DNA of 57,367 nt from Psychromicrobium xiongbiense (GCF_030271165.1 NZ_JASSZH010000026.1:1-57367), one strand, 5' to 3'. Positions 8,888 through 18,428 are shown, counted from the stretch's first letter. Numbers and translations are program-made. Notes: generated by a model from the sequence alone, not told the origin.

Positions 8888-10540
8888 TTAGCGCAGCGAC
8901 TCCAACCATGTGTGCACCAGGGGAACCACGCTGGCCCCCTCGCCGCTGGCCGCCGCGACGCGTTTCATGGAGCCGGAGCGGATGTCTCCCACAGCGAAGA
9001 TACCGCGGACGGCCGTCTCCAGGCTTTCCGGAGGCAACCCGTCCAGCCAGTCGGCTTTGGGCACATCGCGTCCGGTCAGGATGAAACCTCGTCCATCGCG
9101 CCGCACCGCTTCCGGCAGCCACCCGCATTCCGGCTGGGCGCCCAGCAGCAGAAACAGCCCGCTTGCCTCGGTCCGGGTCACCTCTCCTGTCTCCACATTG
9201 CGGATATCGATCCACCCCAGGGATCCATGGCCGCCTCCGTCGATGATCTCGGACGATCCCTGAACCAGAATGCGCGGATTGTAGGCAATCTCATTGATCA
9301 GATAGCTAGACATCGTGGAGCTCAGATCCGGCCGTCGTACCAGAATGGTTACCGACCGGGCAAAACGTGCCAGGTGCACTGCGGCCTGACCCGCAGAGTT
9401 CCCGCCGCCGACCACGAAGACGTCGCGGTCCTCCATCTCCCGGGCCGCCGTCATCGCGGTTCCGTAGAACACGCCCGAGCCGACCAGCGCGTCCACCCCC
9501 TCCACTCCCAGCCTGCGGTAGTTCACCCCGGGGGCGATGACGACCGCTCGCGCCCGGATGCTGCCCCCGGCAGTGAGCAGCGTGTGGTCCTTCGGGGAGG
9601 ATTCCAGGCCGTTGACGGACCAGCCGGTGAAGAAACGGGCCCCGAAACGGATCGCCTGACCGCGCGCCCGCTGCGCCAGCCGCATGCCGGAGATACCCCG
9701 CGGGAAGCCCAGATAGTTGCGGATCATCGAGCTCGTCCCGGCCTGTCCACCAATGGCCTCGGCCTCCACCACCACGGTGGAGAGACCTTCGGAAGCGCCG
9801 TACACGGCAGTGGCCAGGCCCGCCGGCCCGGCACCGACGATCGCCAGATCCACCACCCGGTCCACATCGATATCGCTCGGTGCCCCGTACAGGGAGATGG
9901 CGACATCGTGCACTGTGGGGGCACTCACCGGCGCACGGTCATAGGCATGCAGGACCGGGAAAGCGGGTTCACCCTCGATCAGGGCGAGAGACTCCCTCCC
10001 CTGAGGGCTCTCCGGGGAGAAGGTTCGCACCGGCATGCCCATCCGGTAGGCAAAGTCGCGCAACGCCACGCTCGCAGCGTCCATCACCGGCGTGATGATC
10101 CGCATCGTGTCCACCTCCGGTGCAGCAACGGTGGAGCCCCAGTCGGAGAGCATTTCGGTGACCGCGGTGTGGAATTCCTCGTCCCGGACGCCGCGCGGCA
10201 TCAGCAGGAAGGCATCGAACTTGCCCTTGGCCAGCCCTGGCCGAAGGGCTTCGGCGTCCTCGCGGAAGTGTTCCCAGTGCGCCGTGACCAGCCGGCGAGC
10301 GGTCGGAACGATTCCGCGCCACTCGTGGAAGGCCCTGAGTACCTGCGCATCCGGCAGCCGAGAATCCGCCACGTACAGTGCCACCTGGATGTCCTCAGCC
10401 CGCAACTGGGCGGTGAGGTCCAGGGCCTCCCGCGCGCTGTGCGCCACCCGGACGTCGTATTCCCGTCGATAGCGCCAGAACTGCTCTTCCAGCAGAGGAC
10501 CATGTTCCGCCGAAACCAGTAGAATTGCCGGATTGTTCAT
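8888..10540 (-). CDS. thioredoxin-reductase-like flavoprotein with receiver-like N-terminal domain, CxxC lost
   Basis: A 550-residue fusion. Residues 1-137 look like a response-regulator receiver: LLVS first strand, D59 in YVADSRLPD as possible phosphoacceptor, T87 and K108 in the later positions, but without the usual acidic pair. After a linker comes a thioredoxin-reductase fold: FAD motif GAGPAG at 236-241, EAIGGQAG near 261, and the NAD(P)H motif GGGNSAG at 378-384. The C-terminal FAD motif is AVGDIRSGSMKRVAAASGEGA. Where TrxR has the CxxC redox pair, this protein has FYGTAMT (358-364), so it cannot do dithiol exchange and probably passes electrons from NAD(P)H to another acceptor. It is transcribed alone, directly upstream of the tRNA on the same strand. 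Confidence 0.85.
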   Translation of the reverse strand: MNNPAILLVSAEHGPLLEEQFWRYRREYDVRVAHSAREALDLTAQLRAEDIQVALYVADSRLPDAQVLRAFHEWRGIVPTARRLVTAHWEHFREDAEALRPGLAKGKFDAFLLMPRGVRDEEFHTAVTEMLSDWGSTVAAPEVDTMRIITPVMDAASVALRDFAYRMGMPVRTFSPESPQGRESLALIEGEPAFPVLHAYDRAPVSAPTVHDVAISLYGAPSDIDVDRVVDLAIVGAGPAGLATAVYGASEGLSTVVVEAEAIGGQAGTSSMIRNYLGFPRGISGMRLAQRARGQAIRFGARFFTGWSVNGLESSPKDHTLLTAGGSIRARAVVIAPGVNYRRLGVEGVDALVGSGVFYGTAMTAAREMEDRDVFVVGGGNSAGQAAVHLARFARSVTILVRRPDLSSTMSSYLINEIAYNPRILVQGSSEIIDGGGHGSLGWIDIRNVETGEVTRTEASGLFLLLGAQPECGWLPEAVRRDGRGFILTGRDVPKADWLDGLPPESLETAVRGIFAVGDIRSGSMKRVAAASGEGASVVPLVHTWLESLR

Positions 10541-10562
10541 GGCTTGAGTGTAGGACCCTCCG

Positions 10563-10590
10563 TTGGACTGTGGGGGCTGCTGGATAGAGT
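10563..10590 (+). promoter_or_regulatory. promoter of the DUF998 gene, probably leaderless
   Basis: TTGGAC (10563-10568), a 16-base spacer and TAGAGT (10585-10590) make a plausible -35/-10 pair. The -10 ends seven bases before ATG 10598, so transcription would begin at or next to the start codon. This fits the lack of a clear ribosome binding site there. Confidence 0.45.
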
Positions 10591-10597
10591 CGGGTCT

Positions 10598-11353
10598 ATG
10601 GGTCGGATCCTGGAAACCTCAGCACACAGCGTGGGACGCAGAACAATCTTCGGTGCCTGGGCCGCGGTCAGTGTGCTTCATGTCTTCATCGTGGAGGCCA
10701 TCGTTGGCTCGGCCTGGGCCGGGCCGATGCCGTACAACCCGGTAGCGCAGGTGGTCAGCGATCTCGGTGCCGTCCGGTGTGGTGTGCACAACGGACACCT
10801 GGTCTGCTCACCACTGCACACCGTGATGAATGTTTCGTTTGAGCTCCAGGGCCTGGCGATGATCCTTGGCGGGCTGTTGTTGAGCAGCACTCTGCTGGGG
10901 ATTGCCGGGAAGCGTCCGGGGGCGGAGCCGCAACTGCTGGCAGCTCACTGGTCCCGTGCCCTGCTGATGGTCTGTGGGCTGGGCGTCATCCTGGTGGGAC
11001 TTTTCCCTGAGGACGTGGTTCCCGGGCTGCACTACACCGGTGCGGCGCTCTTCTTCGGTGCGGGGTCTCTGGCCCAGCTGTTGCTGTGGTGGATCTGGTG
11101 GAAGCGCAGCCCGGCCTCCTGGGTGTTGCTGAGCTGCGGAGTGATCTCGGTGGCGGCCACCGTGGTGCTGAGTGTCTGCGTATTTTGGCTCAAACTTCCC
11201 GGGTTCCCCACTGGGCTGGTGGAGCGGCTAATCGTCTACCCCGTGATACTGGGGTTTGCTGCGGCAGGTCTCACCATTGCCCGCGGCTTGAGCCGGCCCC
11301 GACGCCGCAGACTCAGGAGGTCGGGGCAGAGGTCTCCGCAGACGTCTGCCTGA
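10598..11353 (+). CDS. DUF998 family membrane protein
   Basis: A 251-residue protein with six hydrophobic helices. It has the DUF998 hallmarks: an early MPYNPVAQVVSDLGA loop after helix 1 and LVGLFPEDVVPGLHYTGA in the middle, where the family carries conserved polar residues. Function is unknown; members occur widely in Actinobacteria. ATG 10598 was chosen over a TTG at 10544 because a promoter-like pair lies just ahead of it. The last 41 bases overlap the end of the convergent gene at 11313-12002, so the Arg-rich tail is encoded opposite that gene's Thr/Ser-rich tail. Confidence 0.78.
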   Translation: MGRILETSAHSVGRRTIFGAWAAVSVLHVFIVEAIVGSAWAGPMPYNPVAQVVSDLGAVRCGVHNGHLVCSPLHTVMNVSFELQGLAMILGGLLLSSTLLGIAGKRPGAEPQLLAAHWSRALLMVCGLGVILVGLFPEDVVPGLHYTGAALFFGAGSLAQLLLWWIWWKRSPASWVLLSCGVISVAATVVLSVCVFWLKLPGFPTGLVERLIVYPVILGFAAAGLTIARGLSRPRRRRLRRSGQRSPQTSA

Positions 11354-12002
11354 GCCATCCCGGCAGCCTGGAACTGAGCAGCGCCACGCCCGCGGCGAGC
11401 ACTGAGAACAGCAGAAGGAGCCAGGAGAGGACGACGAGCGCGCTGGCCCAGCCGGTCAGTGCGGCATCCGGGGCGGCCGGGGACACGGCCGCATCCACCA
11501 GGATATTGGCCACCAGCTGAACCAGAGCAAAGGCGATGGGGAATGACCAGAGCACCCAGCGCAGGGTCCGACGGCGCACGGTGACTCCGATCAGCAGCAG
11601 CCAGGTGAGGCCGAAAATCAGCGGGAACAGCGTCCCCGCAGTTTTGTGCACGTATTGCAGCTGTCCGCGGGCAGCATCGTCCATCGCATCGTGCAAAGAG
11701 CTCAGATAACCGGTGTCAAAACCGCCGAGCAGCGAATCAGGCATGGCCAGCCCGTGGGAGAGCTGCGTCATCTGGTTCAGGGTCAGCACGTGGTAGTACC
11801 AGAACATGAAAGCGGAGGCCACGACGCCGGCAATGATGATCAGGTGGGCGTTGTTCCTGGTCTGCTGCGGAGTCTGCTGCGAGCTGCCCGCGCTCTGCAT
11901 GCCGGGAGCCTGGCCTGCAAGAGCGTGATGCGCCAACGGGAAAGTGCCGGGAACGGCCTTGTCGCCGTGCTTTTTCGCGCGTTGCGCGGGGGTTTTGGCC
12001 AT
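11313..12002 (-). CDS. uncharacterised four-helix membrane protein
   Basis: A 229-residue protein. A polar N-terminus of about 50 residues (Gln/Thr-rich, starting MAKTPAQRAKKHG) precedes a helix at about 53-75, then an outer loop of about 50 residues, and three more helices at about 125-145, 150-175 and 185-210. No domain is recognised. Divergent from the inositol-phosphatase-like gene, with only 22 bases between their start codons, so the two promoters must overlap each other's 5' ends. It ends inside the DUF998 gene (41 bp convergent overlap). Confidence 0.7.
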   Translation of the reverse strand: MAKTPAQRAKKHGDKAVPGTFPLAHHALAGQAPGMQSAGSSQQTPQQTRNNAHLIIIAGVVASAFMFWYYHVLTLNQMTQLSHGLAMPDSLLGGFDTGYLSSLHDAMDDAARGQLQYVHKTAGTLFPLIFGLTWLLLIGVTVRRRTLRWVLWSFPIAFALVQLVANILVDAAVSPAAPDAALTGWASALVVLSWLLLLFSVLAAGVALLSSRLPGWLRQTSAETSAPTS

Positions 12003-12024
12003 GGGGTCATTCTAGGCTGAGCAT

Positions 12025-12876
12025 ATGTCCAACTCCTTTGAGCCGTTGTTCCCCTCCGGCCAGCCCACCGATGCTGAACTGGCTCAGGCGCTGGTCCGTG
12101 CTGCCGGTGACCTCGCGCTGGGTATGCGTGAGCGGGGTCTGCAGGGTGAGCAGAAGACCTCGGTGTCCGATGTGGTCACGGCGGCGGACCGTGCTGCCGA
12201 GGCCTTTATCGTGGAGCAGCTGCGCAGATTGCGTCCCGAGGACGGCATCCTGGGAGAGGAGGGCGCGGCCCACGCCGGCACTAGCGGCCGCAGCTGGGTG
12301 ATCGATCCGGTGGACGGGACCTACAACTTTCTCTCCGGCTCCACCTACTGGTGTTCAGCGCTTGCGCTCAGCCAGGATGCTGCGGGCCATGACTCTGCGA
12401 GCTATGGTGCCGCGGGTCAGAATGCGAAAGACCCCCAGGTGCTCTATGGTGCCGTCTACCAGCCGCAGGAGGGCAAGCTCTGGTGCGGCGGGCCGGGCCA
12501 GCCGAGCACTCTCAACGGAGTCTCCCTGGAGCCGCTGGAAGACCTTCCGCTGGGCCTTCTGAGCGCAGGAACCTATCTGCACCCCACCTGGCTGGGGGTC
12601 CCCGATGCGCGTGATCCCTGGCTCGCAGCAGCTGGCCAGCTGGCGACTTTCCGTCTGCTCGGCTCCGGCTCCTGCGATCTGTCCCGGGTGGCGCAGGGTG
12701 AGTTGGGCTGTTGGTTCCAGCATTCCACTGCGCTCTGGGACTGGCTGCCCGGCAAAGCGATCGTCCGTGCCGCTGGTGGGGACACCGCCATCGTGACCGT
12801 CCACGGTCTGGACTGGTTCCTGGCCGGGAGCCCGATGGCGGTCCGTGAGTTGTCGGCGGCCTTGCGTTCTGCCTGA
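12025..12876 (+). CDS. inositol monophosphatase family phosphatase
   Basis: A 283-residue Mg-dependent phosphatase of the IMPase/HisN/CysQ superfamily. Metal ligands are visible: the GEE motif (about 77-79), DPVDGTYNF (about 98-106) and, near the C-terminus, WDWLPGKAIVRAAGG, matching the family WDxxAG motif with Pro in place of Ala. The first helix region carries the usual VSDVVTAADRAAE. The substrate cannot be fixed from sequence: histidinol phosphate, inositol phosphate and PAP are all possible. TAGGCT lies six bases before ATG 12025 with no RBS, suggesting a leaderless message. It precedes pcrA by 53 bases and may be cotranscribed. Confidence 0.87.
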   Translation: MSNSFEPLFPSGQPTDAELAQALVRAAGDLALGMRERGLQGEQKTSVSDVVTAADRAAEAFIVEQLRRLRPEDGILGEEGAAHAGTSGRSWVIDPVDGTYNFLSGSTYWCSALALSQDAAGHDSASYGAAGQNAKDPQVLYGAVYQPQEGKLWCGGPGQPSTLNGVSLEPLEDLPLGLLSAGTYLHPTWLGVPDARDPWLAAAGQLATFRLLGSGSCDLSRVAQGELGCWFQHSTALWDWLPGKAIVRAAGGDTAIVTVHGLDWFLAGSPMAVRELSAALRSA

Positions 12877-12929
12877 TGGCAGGGCTGGCCCGAGCGACTG
12901 TCGGACCCAGCGCCTAAACTGGATGGACC

Positions 12930-15359
12930 ATGGATATGCTCTTTGACCCGCGCAGGCCTGCCACCGGGGGACCCGGACCTTTTCCGACTTCCGACGACAC
13001 CCAGGCAGCGGAAGAGCGGAGCCGGGAGCTGCTGCAGGGGCTGAATCCGCAGCAGGAAGCCGCCGTGGTGCATTCGGGTTCGCCGCTGCTGATTGTGGCC
13101 GGCGCCGGCTCGGGCAAGACCCGGGTGCTCAGTCACCGGATCGCCTACCTGCTCGCCACCGGACGGGCACACCCCGGCCAGATCCTGGCCATCACGTTCA
13201 CCAATAAGGCCGCGGCGGAAATGCGTGAGCGGATCGAGGCGTTGGTGGGGGACCGGGCCAGGAGCATGTGGATCTCCACCTTTCACTCCTCCTGTGTGCG
13301 GATTCTGCGCCGCGAGGCGGCCACCGTGGGGCTGAGCTCCAGCTTCTCGATCTACGATTCGGCGGACAGCCTGCGACTGATCACCCTGGTGGCCAAGGGC
13401 CTTGACCTGGATCCGAAACGCTTTGCGCCCAAGGCGATGCAGCACAAGATCTCAGCGCTGAAAAACGAGCTGATCGACGATGACGCTTTTGCCAGCACGG
13501 CGAGCGACCCTTTCGAACAAGGGGTGGCGGAGGTGTACCGGGGGTATACCCAGCGGCTGCGGCAGGCCAATGCGCTGGACTTTGATGATCTGATTGCGCA
13601 GACCGTCTGGATGTTCCGCGCTTTCCCGGGGGTGGCGGATTACTACCGGCGTCGCTTCCGCCACGTGCTGGTGGACGAATACCAGGACACCAACCATGCG
13701 CAGTACTCCCTGGTCCGGGAAATTGTCGGAGAAGAGCCCGAGCAGGCGGAGCTGACCGTCGTGGGCGACTCCGACCAGTCCATCTACGCCTTCCGCGGCG
13801 CGGATATCCGCAACATCGTCGAGTTTGAGCAGGACTACCCGAACGCTCAGACCATCAAACTGGAGCAGAATTACCGCTCGACGCAGACCATCCTCAGCGC
13901 AGCGAACGCGGTGATCGAGAAAAACCCGGACCGGCCCGCCAAGCGCCTCTGGACCGCGGAGGGCGACGGCGAGAAGATCGTCGGCTATGTGGCCGAAAAT
14001 GAACATGAGGAAGCCCGGTTCATCGCCGAGGAGATCGACCGGCTGCAGGACGAAGAAGAGCTCCGTCCCGGTGATGTGGCGATTTTCTACCGGACCAATG
14101 CCCAGTCCCGCTCGATCGAGGAAATCCTGATGCGAGTGGGACTTCCCTACCGGGTGGTGGGCGGCACCCGGTTCTACGAGCGCAAGGAGGTCAAGGACGC
14201 GCTCGCCTACCTGCGCGTGCTGGTCAATCCGGACGATGACGTCAACCTTCGCCGTATTCTCAACGAACCCAGGCGTGGCATCGGGGATCGGGCGGAAGGC
14301 GCGGTGGCGGCGCTCGCCGAACGCGAACGGACCTCCTTCATGGCGGCTCTGCGGCGTGCCGATGAAGCTCCCGCCATGGCCTCGCGGAGCATCAATGCGG
14401 TGCGTGGCTTTGTCACGACCATCGATGAGCTCACCGCCATTGCTGAGGCCTCGGGGGCTGCTGCCGCGCTGGAGGCGGTGCTGGATCGCTCGGGTTATTT
14501 GGAGGGCCTGCGTGCCAGCAGCGATCCCCAGGACGAGTCCCGGGTGGAGAATCTGGCGGAACTGGTCGCCGTCGTGCGCGAATACGAGCGGGACAATCCC
14601 GAGGGGTCGCTGACCGATTTCCTCGAAGGCGTCGCATTGGTGGCCGATGCCGACCAGATCCCGGACGCTCCCGGTTCCGATACCGAGGCGGCGGTGGCGG
14701 AAGCGCGACGCCTGGGCGTGGTGACACTGATGACACTGCACACCGCCAAGGGGCTGGAATTCCCGGTAGTCTTCCTGACCGGTATGGAGCATGGGATTTT
14801 CCCGCATGCACGCTCCGCAACGGATGAGAAGGAGCTGGCCGAGGAACGCCGACTGGCCTATGTTGGCCTGACCCGGGCACGGAAACGGCTGTATCTGACC
14901 CGCTCCGAGGTGCGCAGTCTCTGGGGGCAGAGTCAGTACAACCCGGCGAGCCCCTTCCTGGACGAGGTGCCGCCCGCGCTGATCGACTGGAAACGCGAAG
15001 GCAGCGTCCGGACGATTCCCTCGATCGGCTCCTCCGGCTTCGGGCGGGAACGCTACGGGGGTTCCTCCTGGGGCGCTGGAACCTCCTGGGGTACCCGTGC
15101 TCCCGGGGCCGCGGTGGGCGGTCGGGATGAAGGGATTCTGCCGCCGAGCCTGTCCTCCCGGACCGTCTCCGCCAAGGCGGCCCAGGACATTCCGGCGCTG
15201 GTGACCGGCGATGCCGTGCGGCATGCGACCTTCGGCGATGGCACGGTGCTCTCGGTGGAAGGGGTAGGAGAGAAGGCTGTGGCCAAGGTGCGTTTCGGCG
15301 CAGAAGAAAAGCGATTGATGCTGCGGTTTGCACCTCTGGCGAAAATTACTGGAGAGTAA
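12930..15359 (+). CDS. pcrA: ATP-dependent DNA helicase PcrA/UvrD
   Basis: An 809-residue superfamily 1A 3'-5' helicase acting in repair and at stalled forks or transcription complexes. Motifs in order: LNPQQEAAV (Q motif, about 38), Walker A AGAGSGKT (57-64), FTNKAAAEM (Ia), VDEYQDT (II), VVGDSDQSIYAFRGA (III), LEQNYRSTQTIL (IV), TLHTAKGLEFPVVF (V) and EERRLAYVGLTRARKRL (VI). The C-terminus (GDAVRHATFGDGTVLSVEG ...) is the Tudor-like fold that binds RNA polymerase in PcrA. An N-terminal extension of about 30 residues precedes the core. GGATGG lies just before ATG 12930 and TAAACT is a possible -10. Length and motifs are complete. Confidence 0.97.
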   Translation: MDMLFDPRRPATGGPGPFPTSDDTQAAEERSRELLQGLNPQQEAAVVHSGSPLLIVAGAGSGKTRVLSHRIAYLLATGRAHPGQILAITFTNKAAAEMRERIEALVGDRARSMWISTFHSSCVRILRREAATVGLSSSFSIYDSADSLRLITLVAKGLDLDPKRFAPKAMQHKISALKNELIDDDAFASTASDPFEQGVAEVYRGYTQRLRQANALDFDDLIAQTVWMFRAFPGVADYYRRRFRHVLVDEYQDTNHAQYSLVREIVGEEPEQAELTVVGDSDQSIYAFRGADIRNIVEFEQDYPNAQTIKLEQNYRSTQTILSAANAVIEKNPDRPAKRLWTAEGDGEKIVGYVAENEHEEARFIAEEIDRLQDEEELRPGDVAIFYRTNAQSRSIEEILMRVGLPYRVVGGTRFYERKEVKDALAYLRVLVNPDDDVNLRRILNEPRRGIGDRAEGAVAALAERERTSFMAALRRADEAPAMASRSINAVRGFVTTIDELTAIAEASGAAAALEAVLDRSGYLEGLRASSDPQDESRVENLAELVAVVREYERDNPEGSLTDFLEGVALVADADQIPDAPGSDTEAAVAEARRLGVVTLMTLHTAKGLEFPVVFLTGMEHGIFPHARSATDEKELAEERRLAYVGLTRARKRLYLTRSEVRSLWGQSQYNPASPFLDEVPPALIDWKREGSVRTIPSIGSSGFGRERYGGSSWGAGTSWGTRAPGAAVGGRDEGILPPSLSSRTVSAKAAQDIPALVTGDAVRHATFGDGTVLSVEGVGEKAVAKVRFGAEEKRLMLRFAPLAKITGE

Positions 15360-15524
15360 CCGACGAGGTTGTGCAGACCCTTTTCTGTCTCTGGATGTCC
15401 GGCTGAGTAATCGGAAGGATAATACCCTTGTCTTGAGCCGAAATGACTAAAAAAATTCATGGTCTAATTCCTTGACAGGGCGTACGCTATGCCTCGTCAC
15501 ATCATTACTTCCGGGGGGAAGACC

Positions 15525-18428
15525 ATGGCTCTGCGTCGTAGCCTGATGAGGATCATTTCCGCTGTTTCACTGATCGGCCTGGCCGTTTTCGGAGCCGGTA
15601 TTTCACCGGCTGCTGCGGCGACCTCAAGCACTCTCAACGTCACCATCACCACTTCCTCGCCGCAGGCACAGCTGCCTGCTCCCGGGAGTTGTGCAGCAGG
15701 TGCGGCAAACCAGTATTACCAGGCCATCACCTTTCAGACGCACGGCGTCGGAAATATCTCCCTGGCGTTCGCGCTGAAGACCGATGTTGCAGTCACAGCG
15801 ACCCTGTATCAGGGGGCATTTCTGGATTTCGCTCCAGGAGCGAATTGCTACATTCTGGCTAAGAATGTCCCTGCGGGCAGCACCGGTGTGACCATGAACA
15901 CCGGCTACAACAATTCAGGATTGCCGGCTTTCCCTGACCAGACCTGGGTGGTGGTGTTCTCGACGGCAAGCCCTGGCGCTGGGGTGCATGCCAGCGGCAC
16001 GCTGACCACCAACCTCGGAACTGTCGACCCCGCGCCCGTGGTTCCGGTCAGCATCACGACGGCCAGCCTTCCGCCGGCGCAGGTAGGCGTCGCATACTCT
16101 GCGACGGTCATCGCGAGCGGAGGTACCGCTCCGTATAGCTACACCCTGAGTGGCGGATCGCTCCCTGCGGGCCTGACACTGAGCTCCGCTGGCGTGATCA
16201 GCGGTACTCCCACCGCAGCAGGAGCCTTCGCTCCGACGATCACGGCCACGGACACCCTGTCCGCCATCGGTAGCAAGGCGCTCCCGCTGACCGTGAATGC
16301 TCCGACCCTGACCATGCTGCCGCCCACCGGTGTCTTCTCCGGCGTGGCAGGCACGCCGTTTTCCTTCAGCTTCACCGCCACCGGTGGCACTGCGCTATAC
16401 GCCTCCAGTCTGACGCTGCTCAGCGGTAACTTGCCCGCTGGGCTGGTGGTGACGGCATCGGGCATCAGCGGAACGCCCACCGCTGCCGGGTCGGCAACCT
16501 TTGCTGCGAAATCAACGGACAGCAGCACGGGCACCGGAGCGCCGTTCAGCGTGACCACCATTTATACCGTCACCATTGCGGCACCTACGCTGGCCATCAC
16601 CCCCACAACACTTATGCCCATGACGTACGGGGCAGCATTCAGCCAGACCTTGACCACCAGCGGTGGCGCGGCGCCGTACACCTATGTGTTTTCCAATGGG
16701 CCGCTACCGGCAGGCCTGACCTTGACGGGCGCCGGAATTCTTTCAGGCACCCCCACCCATAGCAGAAGCTACTCCTTCAGCGTCACCTCCACCGACACCA
16801 ATGGCTTCAGCGTTCAGCGGAACTACACCGGCACAGTGGCCAGCCCCACCCTGACGCTGACTCCGCCCACCCTGCCGGCTCCGGTCTATGACCAGCCGTA
16901 CAGTCAGGCCCTGGCAGTCTCCGGTGGCGGCATCGCGCCCTACACCTACGCCGTGACCTCGGGTGCGCTTCCGACGGGGCTGGCGCTGGACGGCTCCACC
17001 GGTGTCATCTCCGGGACAACCCACAGTCCAGGCACCTTCACCTTCGTGGTTCAGGCGACAGACGCCTATGGGATGTCAGCGAACACGGCGTATTCGGTGA
17101 CGGTGCTCGCGCCGCAGATTGTGGTGATCTCTCTGATCAGCCCGCTGGGATGGGTGCAGGTTCCGTACCCACAGCTGGGTCAGGAATTTTCCGTCACCGG
17201 TGGTGCTGGGCCCTACACGCTGAGCGTTAGCTCCGGCACTCTTCCGCCAGGTCTGAGCATGGACCCGAGCGGGCAGATCTCCGGGACTCCCACGGCCGCC
17301 GGAGTCTTCCCCATCATCGTGCGGGCTACGGATGCCTTTGGCAGCACGGGAGATGGCAACGCTACCGTGTTTGTCGACCCGCCCCAATTCACCCTCACTC
17401 CACCCACGATCCCCGCAGCCCAGGTGGGAAACCCCTATTCTCAGCAACTGCAGGCTAGCGGTGGCCTGGGGCCTTGGCACTTCGCGGTGCAGCAGGGCAG
17501 CCTGCCCGCGGGACTGACGCTCAGCGATTCCGGCCTGATCAGTGGCACGCCCACCACCTGGGGGCTCTTTTCCTTCATTCTGGGCGTCACTGACAGCAGC
17601 CTGGCACCCGGGCCCTATGCGGGAACCTCTTTGCCGTACCTTCTGGTGGTGGTACCGGCACCGCTGACGATCGGCCCTGCGATGCTACCGGCTCCGATGC
17701 CCGGTGCTGCCTATACCGCCACCCTGGCAGCACAGGGAGGGGTGGCTCCGTACGGCTATTCCATCAGCACGGGGCACCTGCCCACGGGTCTGAGTCTGAA
17801 TGCCGCCACCGGCGAGATTACTGGGACCGCCACGATGGTGGGAGCCTTCAGTTTCACGGTCACGGTGACCTCCGACGACGGCCAGACGGCCAGCCAGGAC
17901 TACACCCTCACGGTGCCTTCCGCGGCGCTCAGCCAGATCGGCTCGCTGCCGGCCGGACAGGTGGGGACTGCCTACCATGGCCAGCTGAACATCCAGGGTG
18001 GTACCGGCCCGTATACCTTCAGTCAGCAGGCAGTCCCTCAGGGCGGCTCTGGCACCTCGATTGTGGTGGCTCTGACCGGCGTCGGGCTACCCGCAGGGCT
18101 GAACCTTGCGGCGAATGGCACACTCACCGGAACACCCACCACGGCGGGGGACTACACCTTCCAGGTGGTCGTGACGGATGCCTACGGATCCACCGCCAGG
18201 CTGACCGTGCCACTGAGCATTGCAGCGGCGCCTCCCGTGCTCAACCCCCGGGCACCCAGTGTTCTCGCCCCCGCCGGGGTGACGGTGAACCCTGTGGTCG
18301 CCGACGGTAGCCCGGTACTAGCGGAGACCGGCATCGCCTCGATCGCACCGCTACTGTGGACGGTCGGTCTGCTCCTTGCCGCTGGGCTGGCGCTTCTGAC
18401 GGTCGCCCGACTGCGTCGACGTCACTGA
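15525..18428 (+). CDS. secreted Ig-repeat surface protein with LAETG sortase signal
   Basis: A 967-residue exported protein. A signal peptide (about 1-30, hydrophobic ISAVSLIGLAVFGAGI, cleavage after SPAAAA) is followed by a unique domain of about 150 residues. Then come eight putative-Ig (He_PIG-type) repeats of about 85-100 residues, each with an SGGxAPYxY strand and a LPAGLxLxxxGxISGTPT turn. Near residue 932 LAETG precedes a hydrophobic helix and the tail RLRRRH. That is the class-E sortase pattern LAxTG, so the protein is likely cell-wall anchored. No sortase gene lies in the window. ATG 15525 follows GGGGGGAA; an upstream ATG at 15489 would put 12 polar residues before the signal. The role is probably adhesion or surface structure. 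Confidence 0.85.
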   Translation: MALRRSLMRIISAVSLIGLAVFGAGISPAAAATSSTLNVTITTSSPQAQLPAPGSCAAGAANQYYQAITFQTHGVGNISLAFALKTDVAVTATLYQGAFLDFAPGANCYILAKNVPAGSTGVTMNTGYNNSGLPAFPDQTWVVVFSTASPGAGVHASGTLTTNLGTVDPAPVVPVSITTASLPPAQVGVAYSATVIASGGTAPYSYTLSGGSLPAGLTLSSAGVISGTPTAAGAFAPTITATDTLSAIGSKALPLTVNAPTLTMLPPTGVFSGVAGTPFSFSFTATGGTALYASSLTLLSGNLPAGLVVTASGISGTPTAAGSATFAAKSTDSSTGTGAPFSVTTIYTVTIAAPTLAITPTTLMPMTYGAAFSQTLTTSGGAAPYTYVFSNGPLPAGLTLTGAGILSGTPTHSRSYSFSVTSTDTNGFSVQRNYTGTVASPTLTLTPPTLPAPVYDQPYSQALAVSGGGIAPYTYAVTSGALPTGLALDGSTGVISGTTHSPGTFTFVVQATDAYGMSANTAYSVTVLAPQIVVISLISPLGWVQVPYPQLGQEFSVTGGAGPYTLSVSSGTLPPGLSMDPSGQISGTPTAAGVFPIIVRATDAFGSTGDGNATVFVDPPQFTLTPPTIPAAQVGNPYSQQLQASGGLGPWHFAVQQGSLPAGLTLSDSGLISGTPTTWGLFSFILGVTDSSLAPGPYAGTSLPYLLVVVPAPLTIGPAMLPAPMPGAAYTATLAAQGGVAPYGYSISTGHLPTGLSLNAATGEITGTATMVGAFSFTVTVTSDDGQTASQDYTLTVPSAALSQIGSLPAGQVGTAYHGQLNIQGGTGPYTFSQQAVPQGGSGTSIVVALTGVGLPAGLNLAANGTLTGTPTTAGDYTFQVVVTDAYGSTARLTVPLSIAAAPPVLNPRAPSVLAPAGVTVNPVVADGSPVLAETGIASIAPLLWTVGLLLAAGLALLTVARLRRRH

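Noticed and set aside
8912..10522. A 536-codon plus-strand frame opposite the TrxR-like gene
   Set aside because: The minus-strand product has intact FAD and NAD(P)H motifs; the opposite frame has none.
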